A stretch of DNA of 5,284 bases from Actinobacteria bacterium UBA4719. GTDB lineage: Bacteria; Actinomycetota; Actinomycetes; Actinomycetales; Dermatophilaceae. The stretch covers positions 32,233 to 37,516 of the forward strand of contig DHJN01000021.1 of assembly GCA_002404345.1 (NCBI GenBank), written 5' to 3'. The notes under the pieces are model-generated. The model saw only the letters and a program-made list of their open reading frames with translations. It had not been told where the DNA came from and did not search any database. Of the stretch, positions 1 to 5,284 are shown piece after piece. The first letter of the stretch is position 1. Every line of letters begins with the position of its first letter. The position numbers and the translations under genes were made by a program.

Positions 1-192
1 GTCCTCGGTCGGTCCGCCACCGCTGTTAATGATGATCCACCCGTTCGATAGGGCGACGATGGATGGCTCGCCCTCCATGACCGCCTCGCCGCCGAGGACG
101 TCAGTGTAGAAGCGCCGTGAGCGTTGGACGTCGCCCGAGACGATGAAGTAGGTAAGCGCGATCCCCTCCGTAGGGGCGGGAAAGTCGGCCAT
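1..192 (-). CDS. VOC-family (glyoxalase-fold) protein, N-terminal part, cut by window edge
   Basis: The reverse strand reads 64 codons from an ATG at 192 to the edge with no stop. The peptide has the usual first beta-alpha unit of the vicinal oxygen chelate fold. A strand (LTYFIVSGD, residues 12-20) leads into a helix with RSRRFYTDVLG (residues 24-34), where FYxDVLG is the family hallmark. Then come the strand-turn EAVMEGEPSIVALSNGWIIIN and a GGGP loop. Family members include glyoxalases, dioxygenases and antibiotic-binding proteins. The metal and substrate residues that separate these lie mostly beyond the edge, so no function is assigned. Small stand-alone VOC proteins are usually about 110-140 residues, so roughly half is present. 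The ATG is supported by GAGGAG seven bases upstream. It shares orientation with the FUSC-like gene but lies about 390 bases downstream of it, so it probably has its own promoter. Confidence 0.85.
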   Translation of the reverse strand, partial: MADFPAPTEGIALTYFIVSGDVQRSRRFYTDVLGGEAVMEGEPSIVALSNGWIIINSGGGPTED

Positions 193-199
193 GTCTTTT

Positions 200-205
200 C
201 TCCTC
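200..205 (-). promoter_or_regulatory. Ribosome binding site of the VOC gene
   Basis: GAGGAG on the minus strand lies seven bases before the ATG at 192. It decides the start of the partial VOC gene. No convincing -35/-10 pair was found further upstream. Confidence 0.7.
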
Positions 206-578
206 GGTTCGATGGTGGGGTTGCGCGGGGTAGGTCCGGTATCTCCTCCAGCGCACCTTCCAGGGGAGGCGTCCGGGCTTCCTTCTCGCCGAGCAGAAGA
301 ACCAGTCCGGTCAGCCAGCGTTTGCGGCGCGGTTGGGAAGGGCCACTGCAACCGCCCCAGCGATGTCGGGCGTCGTGGACGATTACGGCAAGCCGATCGG
401 ACTACGGGACGATCAGGGCAAGTACTTGTTCATGATGTCCCTTTCGTCGGCTTCCGGACCCGTTGGCCCGGACCGGTTTCACTGATGTCTCAAGGGCGTT
501 CATCGCAGCCTGCATGGCCATGCGGCCCGCAAGCCGATCCCCACCGAGGCGCACCATCTGGCGGGTCTCGCGGCCGGA
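206..578. other. Intergenic stretch without a convincing gene
   Basis: This stretch separates the end of the FUSC-like gene from the start of the VOC gene, both on the minus strand. Two short frames overlap in opposite directions. One is a plus-strand ATG frame (363-485, 40 residues) containing DDYGKPIGLRDDQGKYLF. The other is a minus-strand frame (557-402, 51 residues), in the same frame as the FUSC-like gene and just after its stop. Neither has a Shine-Dalgarno sequence, and about 78% (plus) and 65% (minus) of their third positions are G/C, which does not separate real from chance. A perfect 12-base palindrome, GCATGGCCATGC, sits at 512-523. The stretch presumably also carries the VOC promoter, but no clear one can be read. 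It may be plain spacer or the remains of a decayed gene. Confidence 0.5.
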
Positions 579-1808
579 TCAGGAGCGGCGCCGCCGATGC
601 TCGGCTCTCCGGCGGGCAGCGGCGACGATCTGCCGCAACGCACGCCGTTGAAACTCGATAACCGGAGGTGGTCGCCACGCCTCCTCGGGTGGGCGGACCG
701 CGGCTTCTACCTCGATCCGCATTCGGTCTAGCGCGGTGATGAGGGCGCCGTGCTGTTGCCAGGCCGCCCGGTCGGCAGTCGACTCCTCGTGCAGGAGCTC
801 GGCAAGCCGGTCGCGGTGACGGTGAAGCTCGGAGAGCCGCCGGTCGACCTCCGTTCGCGCGGCGTCCTGGCCTTCGGTGCCGGAGGTCACCGCGGACACG
901 TGTTCGACGGCATCTGCCGCAGCCTGCAGCACCTGCGCGAGCACGCCGCGAACCTGTGTGTCGTACACAGTCTCTGCCTGTTCGCTGGGGACGAAGTAGG
1001 TCCGGTCGAGGAGGGAACGGCACAGGTTGCGGATCGTGAGGTAGGTGTGCTCGAGCCCCGTCAACCCGGTGAGCAGCCGCGGTAGTGCCTCGCGCGCCTG
1101 GGCAATGCGTGGGTTGAACCTGGCGCTGTCTTGGGCACGAGCAAGGGTCCGGTCGGCGCGGGCAACCTCACCACCGAGGCGGCGGGCCTCGCTCAGCATC
1201 CGGTCGGCCGACTCGCGGGACCACCCTTCACCCAGCTGATCGGCGAGCTGCCTGAGGAACGCTGCCATCCGCTCGGCAAGCTCACCGAGCGCGTCACTAG
1301 CCGGTTGCACGTAAAGCGGCGCTGCGATCACCAGGTTGACGGCGACGCCGACGCTGGCTCCGATCAGCGTCTCGTAGACCCGATCCAGGGCCGCACCCTC
1401 TGCGCCCCCTACTGCCAGCACCAGCATGGCCGAGATCGGGACCTCGAGCAGATGGGCGCCCAGGCGCATGAGGCGGCCGATCACCAGCGACGCAGCGACA
1501 ACTGCTCCCAGGCTCCACCAGGTCAGCCCGACAACGGTAGCGACACCGACCGCAATGAGCACTCCGGCCAAGACGCTGGCGACCCTCTGCAAACCGCTCG
1601 CCAATGTCTCGTACATCGTCAGCTGTACAACGAGCAGTGCTGTCAGCGGAGCCAGCACCGGCTGCGGGCTGGTCCCCAACTGCTGGGCTAAGACGAAGGA
1701 CAGAACAGCAGCAAGCGTCGTCTTCGCCGTACGCAGTCCCGGCCTTCGTCCACGCCGGAACAGCGCCGCGCGCATCTGACCGGCGACGTCGGATCCGCGC
1801 GATGACAC
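579..1808 (-). CDS. FUSC / aromatic acid exporter-like integral membrane protein
   Basis: This is a predicted inner-membrane protein of 409 residues. An arginine-rich N-terminus (RRGRRPGLRTAK) precedes about six hydrophobic helices, at roughly residues 28-44, 48-64, 74-95, 96-113, 117-135 and 145-165. A long soluble, charged, mostly helical C-terminal half follows, ending in an arginine-rich tail (RRRAEHRRRRS). An N-terminal six-helix bundle with a helical cytoplasmic tail is the layout of the FUSC / ArAE group, which includes proposed aromatic-acid efflux proteins. The order TTLAAVLSF, then PVLAPLTALLVVQLT, then QRVASVLAGVLIAV matches actinobacterial members as I recall them. Substrate and direction of transport are inferred from the family only. 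A TTG at 1823 would give 414 residues, but the strong Shine-Dalgarno lies inside that version and just before the GTG at 1808, so GTG is preferred. ATG at 1775 is a weaker option. It is divergent from the membrane protein at 2222. Confidence 0.8.
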   Translation of the reverse strand: MSSRGSDVAGQMRAALFRRGRRPGLRTAKTTLAAVLSFVLAQQLGTSPQPVLAPLTALLVVQLTMYETLASGLQRVASVLAGVLIAVGVATVVGLTWWSLGAVVAASLVIGRLMRLGAHLLEVPISAMLVLAVGGAEGAALDRVYETLIGASVGVAVNLVIAAPLYVQPASDALGELAERMAAFLRQLADQLGEGWSRESADRMLSEARRLGGEVARADRTLARAQDSARFNPRIAQAREALPRLLTGLTGLEHTYLTIRNLCRSLLDRTYFVPSEQAETVYDTQVRGVLAQVLQAAADAVEHVSAVTSGTEGQDAARTEVDRRLSELHRHRDRLAELLHEESTADRAAWQQHGALITALDRMRIEVEAAVRPPEEAWRPPPVIEFQRRALRQIVAAARRRAEHRRRRS

Positions 1809-1812
1809 CCGA

Positions 1813-1818
1813 TCCTCC
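1813..1818 (-). promoter_or_regulatory. Ribosome binding site that selects the GTG start of the FUSC-like gene
   Basis: On the minus strand GGAGGA, within a run GGGGGAGGA, ends four bases before the GTG at 1808. The alternative TTG at 1823 lies upstream of this motif and has no purine-rich sequence of its own. The site therefore argues for a start five codons later than the longest reading frame. Confidence 0.7.
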
Positions 1819-1953
1819 CCCAACTGGTCGTTAAGGACTGGGCAACAACCGCCTCTGATTGCACCCGCTGGTCACCCTTCACTGGCCAACCTACCTTGGC
1901 GCCAGAAAGGCAGACCGGCTTCCGCGAAGAGACCTGCATGGCGCGCCAATGGG

Positions 1954-1995
1954 GCTATTCACAGTTCGGCGTGATCACGTCGAACTGCGAATAGC
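1954..1995. repeat. 42-base near-perfect inverted repeat (operator or hairpin)
   Basis: Two 21-base arms meet at the central GTGATCAC. The left arm is GCTATTC, A, CAGTTCG, G, CGTGA. The right arm is its reverse complement except at two positions: A1961 faces C1988, and G1969 faces T1980, which would be a G-U pair in RNA. So 19 of 21 positions match. No T-run follows on either strand, so it is not a standard intrinsic terminator. Its place between divergent genes suits a large operator for a dimeric or tetrameric regulator, or a hairpin in a 5' leader. Which of these applies cannot be settled from the sequence. Confidence 0.85.
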
Positions 1996-2064
1996 AAGGA
2001 AGCGAGGCCGCGAAGTGATCAGTTTTCAACGTGCCATTGACATTGATTATGTCCCCATGGCGGC

Positions 2065-2083
2065 GGATTCCGCCGCGGAATCC
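2065..2083. repeat. Perfect 19-base dyad (operator or hairpin)
   Basis: GGATTCCGC and GCGGAATCC are exact reverse complements around a single C. As RNA it could form a seven-pair stem (GGATTCC with GGAATCC) closed by GCCGC. A competing short dyad, GGCGGA-T-TCCGCC, overlaps it at 2062-2074, and CCATGG occurs on both sides. It lies 139 bases before the start of the plus-strand membrane protein gene and 70 bases right of the 42-base palindrome. A regulator-binding site is the simplest reading; no regulator gene is in the window. Confidence 0.75.
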
Positions 2084-2205
2084 ATGGCGTCGAACGTGCC
2101 ACGAGATGGCGGGGCTTGCCAGTAATCTCACTTCCACAGGTCACCTAGTCCAGCCAACCGCTGGGCTCTCACTCCAGTAGGCCTCCGGTCTCACCGGGGC
2201 GGTTC

Positions 2206-2213
2206 AAGAAGGG
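2206..2213 (+). promoter_or_regulatory. Ribosome binding site of the eight-helix membrane protein gene
   Basis: AAGAAGGG lies eight bases before the ATG at 2222 and supports that start. Confidence 0.6.
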
Positions 2214-2221
2214 TTGACCCC

Positions 2222-3085
2222 ATGGACGACGCACGTAGGAGCGCGGTCCTCAACACGTATCGCCACCTGCGTCTGGCGATGATCGTCCTGGTCGTAGTGC
2301 TCGGTGCTGCGGTTCTCTTGCAGCGTCGTGACGCAGGATGCTGGCAGACCTCGGTCAGCGCCTATTACTTCACGTCGGTTCATGGTGTCTTCATCGCCGC
2401 GCTATGCGCGATCGGCGCCTGCCTGATCGTGTACAAAGGAAGTTCCGACACCGAGGACGCCGTACTGAACCTCTCGGGCTTCCTGGCCTTCATCGTGGCG
2501 ATGGTGCCGACCACGCGGGAGACGATCTGCGGCGGCCCCAGTATCCCGGCGGCATACGACGTCTCGCCCGGAGTCGGCAACAACGTGGCTGCCGTCCTGC
2601 TCACCGGTGTCGTGGCGGAGGGCGTTCGCCTCGGCCTGGCCTATAAGGCCAACCCCGAGCAGTCGCTGAGCGGACAGGCAAAGGTGTCACTGGGGGTCGG
2701 GTGGCTCATCATCGTCGCCGGTACGGTCGCGTTTGGGTTCGACCGGAAACAGTTCCTGGCCCACGGCCACACGGTGGCGGCCGTCACGATGTTCGCGGGG
2801 ATCGTGCTGGTCATCGTGATCAACGCCTTGTCGGCTGGTAAGCGCGATGACGCCAAGCTATTCGTTCAGTTGTACCGAGCGGTCGCCACCATCATGGGTT
2901 TGGCCTTGGCGGTCATCGTGGTCATCAGGTTGAACGTCCCGGGCTGGGAGCATGTCGTCATCTATGTGGAGGTCCTTCTCATCGCGGCGTTCGCCGTGTT
3001 CTGGGGCATCCAGACAAGAGAACTGTGGGGTGTCGTCGACCGGCGCGAACTGCTTCAAGGAAAGGCCGATCCAACGGGGAAGTGA
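2222..3085 (+). CDS. Predicted eight-helix integral membrane protein of unknown function
   Basis: The product has 287 residues and no recognisable signal peptide. Hydrophobic segments lie at about 17-34, 52-71, 81-97, 118-138, 154-172, 181-203, 217-237 and 244-264, which suggests eight membrane helices with short loops. Motifs resemble an uncharacterised actinobacterial membrane protein family that I recognise by pattern but cannot name with certainty. They are TSVSAYYFTSVHGVFIAALCAIG (residues 43-65), YKG (71-73), EDAVLNLSGFLAFIVAMVPT (78-97), a histidine-led sixth helix (HGHTVAAVTMFAGIVLVIVINAL) and an E-rich last helix ending in FWGIQTRELW. Cysteines at 40 and 103 flank the first-to-third helix block and could face the same side of the membrane. 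No transport or enzyme motif is visible, so no function is given. The ATG has a good ribosome binding site. The gene is divergent from the FUSC-like gene and lies 192 bases before the NERD gene on the same strand; no clear terminator is seen in that gap. Confidence 0.8.
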   Translation: MDDARRSAVLNTYRHLRLAMIVLVVVLGAAVLLQRRDAGCWQTSVSAYYFTSVHGVFIAALCAIGACLIVYKGSSDTEDAVLNLSGFLAFIVAMVPTTRETICGGPSIPAAYDVSPGVGNNVAAVLLTGVVAEGVRLGLAYKANPEQSLSGQAKVSLGVGWLIIVAGTVAFGFDRKQFLAHGHTVAAVTMFAGIVLVIVINALSAGKRDDAKLFVQLYRAVATIMGLALAVIVVIRLNVPGWEHVVIYVEVLLIAAFAVFWGIQTRELWGVVDRRELLQGKADPTGK

Positions 3086-3277
3086 GACAGGCACCATGAG
3101 CCCGTGCTGTTTACCGTTTTCCCACAGCGCTTGGCCCCTTGGCCGGCCGTAGCTCGTCTCACAGACCTGCCCTTGGCAGCCGGACCTCTGGTCTGCGCAA
3201 GCGGATGACGAGCGGGTATCTTGGCGTGCCCCATGCCGGATTGACCGTTCCGACCACAAGACGCCCACGCTGGCGAC

Positions 3278-4093
3278 ATGCTGGTTGGCATGTTGCAGCC
3301 GCGGAGGTCCAGGAAGGCCGGCGAGGGCGCAGCGAGGAAGTATGACGAGCTGACCCAGGTTTGGCTACGGCGAAACCGGGGCCGCTTTCTTGTCCTTGCT
3401 GCCTTCCTCGCTCCTTTGGTCATCGGCGCCAACCTTGCCGCTGCCCGATGGAGCAGCCTGCGCTGGAGCGCTGGCCTCGTGACCGGCATGGTCGTTGCGA
3501 TGTTCGTGATTGCCCGCATGTCGCCGCCGCACTGGATCGAGAAATGGCAAGACGGGGCAGTCGGTGAGCAGTGGACCGGCCGGACCCTCCGCGAACTGGA
3601 ATCCCAGGGTTGGCGCATCTTCCATGACCTGGCTGCCTCCCGTGGAAACATCGACCACGTGGTCGTCGGCCCCGGTGGAGTATTCCTACTGGACTCCAAG
3701 CGATGGAGAGGCTCGGTCACCGTCGAGGCAGACTCGGCTGTCGTGCGTCGACTGGAGGACCCCGACTTGCACTGGCGGTTCACCAGTCCCGCCCACGTCA
3801 AAGGCCTGGCCGTTGAGGTAAGCGAAGCCATCCGAGCCAGCACCCGCGCCACCGTCTGGGTGACACCCGTCATCGTGGTGTGGGGAGAGTTCGCCCAGGT
3901 GGTGGGGGGAGACACGTGCACGTTCGTTCATGGCGACGCTCTGGCGCGGTGGCTCAAGGATCAACCGGCGCGCATCGCCCCAGGCCGTGTGGAACAGATC
4001 GCTGAGGCAGTAGCCAGCGCCTTGGCCGGTGTAGACGTCACCCGGCGGTGGTCGCGGTCAGTTCGCCCCTGCTCAGAAAATAGCCGAACGTGA
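3278..4093 (+). CDS. Membrane-anchored NERD (nuclease-related) domain protein
   Basis: The product has 271 residues. A basic N-terminus is followed by two membrane helices (about 37-55 and 64-80), then a NERD domain from about 92 to 200. The domain opens with GAVGEQWTGRTLRELESQGWRIFHDL (93-118). It contains the core NIDHVVVGPGGVFLLDSKRWRG (124-145), with D126 and D139-x-K141 in the places of the restriction-enzyme-like PD-(D/E)xK site and E97 as a further acidic residue. Nuclease activity is inferred from the fold; few NERD proteins have been tested. The helices would leave the domain in the cytoplasm. The start is uncertain: ATG 3278 is the first start codon after an in-frame stop at 3242-3244, ATG 3290 is an alternative, and neither has a good ribosome binding site. 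The domain seems complete. The last residues (about VRPCSENSRT) may come from the adjoining IS110 element, whose transposase stop lies 14 bases beyond this stop. Confidence 0.85.
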   Translation: MLVGMLQPRRSRKAGEGAARKYDELTQVWLRRNRGRFLVLAAFLAPLVIGANLAAARWSSLRWSAGLVTGMVVAMFVIARMSPPHWIEKWQDGAVGEQWTGRTLRELESQGWRIFHDLAASRGNIDHVVVGPGGVFLLDSKRWRGSVTVEADSAVVRRLEDPDLHWRFTSPAHVKGLAVEVSEAIRASTRATVWVTPVIVVWGEFAQVVGGDTCTFVHGDALARWLKDQPARIAPGRVEQIAEAVASALAGVDVTRRWSRSVRPCSENSRT

Positions 4094-5284
4094 TGCTGGG
4101 ACTGTGGTCATGCTGCGTCGGTGCGGGGCGCGATGGTGACCTGGTAGCCGAGGTCTTGTAGGCGTCGGACGGCTTGGCGACGTTGACGTTCGGCGGTCAG
4201 CTTGCTCAGCGCGGTCGGGCCGGGGTCGGTGTAGGGCTGGGCGGTGTCCAGGACGCGGTAGGCAGCGAGCAGGATCTCGTGCCCGAGGGCGACGATGGCT
4301 TTGGCGTCACCGCGGCGGCGCATGACCTGCCGGTAGCGTTCGGACAGGTAGGTGCCCTTGGTGCGTGAGGCCGGGCGGGCGGACTGGACCAGGGCTCCGC
4401 GTAGCCACTTGGACCCCTTGCGGGTCTTGCCCGAGCCGCGTTTGCCTGCCGAGTCTCGTTGGCCCGGACACATCCCAGCCCACGATGCCAGGTGCCCTGA
4501 GGTGGGAAAGACGGCCATGTCGGGGCCGATCTCGGCGAGGATGACCTGCGCGGAGCGGCAGTCGACACCCGGGATCGTGCGCAACAGCTCAACCTGGACG
4601 ACGAAAGGGGCCAACGCTGCCTCGATTCGTTCATCCAAGGCGGCGATCTCGGCTTCTTGGGCTTCGACGTGGTCCAGCATCCGCTTCAGTAGGAACCCGT
4701 GGTGTTCGCGGAAGCGGCCGGTCAGGGCCTTACGCAGGTTCGGGATCTTGGTCCGCATCCGGCCCTTGGCCAACTCGGCCAAGGCTGCGCTGTCGGACTC
4801 GCCCGCGATCAGTGCCCGCATCATGGCCCGACCGGACACGCCCATCACATCGGTGGCGTAGGTCGTCAGCTTGATCCCGCTGTCTTGGAGCACCTTGTGG
4901 ATCCGGTTGACCTGCGCGGTCTTCTCGTTGATCAGTGCTTTGCGGTACCTGGTCAGGTCACGTAGCTCACGCACTGGTGGTGGTGGTACGAAGCTGGCGG
5001 TCAGCAGACCATGAGCGAGCAGCTGGGCAATCCAGGCAGCATCGATCGTGTCCGTCTTGCGCCCGGGCACGTGCTTGATGTGGGCGGCGTTGACCAGCAA
5101 CACCGTGAAGTCGTCCTCCAGGAGGTAGTAGATGGGTTTCCAGTACACCCCGGTGGACTCCATGGCCACGTCGGTCACACCCAAACCACGCAACCAGTCG
5201 ACCAGCTCGAGCAGGTCGGGGGTGGTCGTGCCATAGCTGGCGATCAGCTCCGCCGGAGCACCAGTGACCGCGTCCGGGACCCGG
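4094..5284 (-). mobile_element. IS110-family insertion sequence, partial; far end outside the window
   Basis: The element is identified by its transposase, which fills nearly all of the stretch. The end downstream of the transposase must lie just left of 4108 or inside the 3' part of the NERD gene; its exact position cannot be read because the opposite end is missing. IS110-family elements usually lack long terminal inverted repeats, so the boundary is not self-evident, and 4094 is only a nominal limit. In the IS110 subgroup the guide (bridge) RNA is encoded upstream of the transposase; here that would be beyond 5284. The IS1111 subgroup keeps it downstream of the transposase, and there is almost no free space for it here, which favours the IS110 subgroup. 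Confidence 0.7.
4108..5284 (-). CDS. IS110-family transposase (DEDD / Transposase_20), N-terminus cut by window edge
   Basis: The frame is open from the window edge to a TGA at 4108-4110 and gives 391 visible residues. A TTG at 5193 can be read as a start, but the frame continues upstream with typical IS110 sequence (RVPDAVTG, then TTTPDLLELVDWL), so the true start lies beyond the edge. Numbered from the first visible residue, the RuvC-like DEDD domain shows E42 in MESTGVYWKP and D78 and D81 in PGRKTDTIDAAW. The first catalytic aspartate (usually in a D-x-H-K motif) is missing only because of the window edge. A helical, coiled-coil-prone linker follows (about 110-225). The Transposase_20 domain (about 232-320) has TIPGVD, ASWAGMCPGQRDSAGKRGSGKTRKGSKWLR and a serine (S278 in the SAG motif) at the likely position of the catalytic serine. 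No frameshift or stop breaks the visible part, so the enzyme may be active. The family moves its element by RNA-guided recombination. The gene converges on the NERD gene. Confidence 0.92.
   Translation of the reverse strand, partial: RVPDAVTGAPAELIASYGTTTPDLLELVDWLRGLGVTDVAMESTGVYWKPIYYLLEDDFTVLLVNAAHIKHVPGRKTDTIDAAWIAQLLAHGLLTASFVPPPPVRELRDLTRYRKALINEKTAQVNRIHKVLQDSGIKLTTYATDVMGVSGRAMMRALIAGESDSAALAELAKGRMRTKIPNLRKALTGRFREHHGFLLKRMLDHVEAQEAEIAALDERIEAALAPFVVQVELLRTIPGVDCRSAQVILAEIGPDMAVFPTSGHLASWAGMCPGQRDSAGKRGSGKTRKGSKWLRGALVQSARPASRTKGTYLSERYRQVMRRRGDAKAIVALGHEILLAAYRVLDTAQPYTDPGPTALSKLTAERQRRQAVRRLQDLGYQVTIAPRTDAA

Larger units (their letters stand above)
1819..2205. promoter_or_regulatory. 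Divergent intergenic region, probable control region for both flanking genes
   Basis: About 390 bases separate the divergent FUSC-like gene and the eight-helix membrane protein, so promoters for both should lie here. The middle is clearly less GC-rich than the genes: 22 of 50 bases are G/C in 2011-2060. It holds two strong dyads, listed separately. It also holds three short palindromes with growing centres: TGGCCA (1883-1888), TGGCGCCA (1897-1904) and TGGCGCGCCA (1939-1948). AACGTGCCA occurs twice (2028-2036 and 2093-2101) and CCATGG twice (2055-2060 and 2082-2087). TTGACA at 2037-2042 matches a -35 box but lacks a good -10 at normal spacing, so no promoter is assigned. A plus-strand frame (TTG at 1859, ATG at 1949, stop ending at 2125) crosses the dyads. 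It uses codons rare in such genomes (CTA, ATA, ACA, GCA) and has no ribosome binding site, so it is not called a gene. Confidence 0.5.

Noticed and set aside
363..485. Plus-strand 40-codon frame containing DDYGKPIGLRDDQGKYLF
   Set aside because: The peptide looks protein-like, but there is no Shine-Dalgarno sequence, it is very short, and no family is recognised. It could be a relic of a decayed gene.
581..594. GC-rich palindrome GCGGCGCCGC near the end of the FUSC-like gene as a terminator
   Set aside because: It lies inside the coding region and lacks a T-run.
2037..2065. TTGACA as a -35 promoter box
   Set aside because: No acceptable -10 hexamer is found 16-19 bases downstream; the following sequence is GC-rich.
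1859..2125. Plus-strand reading frame of 88 codons (TTG start; internal ATG at 1949)
   Set aside because: It has no ribosome binding site, uses codons rare in high-GC genomes, runs through two strong palindromes, and shows no recognisable motif.
3082..3162. Inverted repeat GTGAGAC ... GTCTCAC flanking the gap after the eight-helix protein gene
   Set aside because: The seven-base arms are 67 bases apart, there is no extension of pairing, and no T-run follows, so this is compatible with chance and is not a terminator.
1..5284. CRISPR array, tRNA or rRNA genes
   Set aside because: No regularly spaced repeats, tRNA-like cloverleaf or conserved rRNA sequence was seen on either strand.

Overview
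The window looks like chromosomal DNA from a high-GC actinobacterium. The coding regions favour G/C at third positions, start codons include GTG, Shine-Dalgarno sequences are GA-rich, and the protein types (FUSC-like transporter, membrane-anchored NERD protein, IS110 transposase with an ESTGVYW motif) are common in that group. The genus cannot be fixed from the sequence alone.

Layout, left to right. (1) 1-192, minus strand: the N-terminal 64 codons of a VOC/glyoxalase-fold protein that runs off the left edge. (2) 206-578: no convincing gene. (3) 579-1808, minus strand: a complete FUSC / aromatic acid exporter-like membrane protein. A strong Shine-Dalgarno places its start at a GTG rather than at the upstream TTG. 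(4) 1809-2221: a divergent intergenic region with a less GC-rich core. It contains a 42-bp near-perfect inverted repeat (1954-1995) and a perfect 19-bp dyad (2065-2083). (5) 2222-3085, plus strand: an unnamed eight-helix membrane protein. (6) 3278-4093, plus strand: a NERD-domain protein with two N-terminal membrane helices. (7) 4108 to the right edge, minus strand: an IS110-family transposase, complete at its C-terminus and cut at its N-terminus by the window edge. It converges on the NERD gene with only 14 bases between the two stop codons.

The genes do not form an obvious pathway. The FUSC-like gene and the eight-helix protein are divergent and may share control elements in 1809-2221. The NERD gene follows the eight-helix protein on the same strand after a 192-base gap, so co-transcription is possible but not shown. 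The insertion sequence ends at or inside the 3' end of the NERD gene and may have supplied its last codons. No clear new multi-gene system is visible. The most unusual signal is the paired palindromic structure in the divergent intergenic region. The next most interesting point is the NERD/IS110 junction, including the guide (bridge) RNA expected just beyond the right edge.
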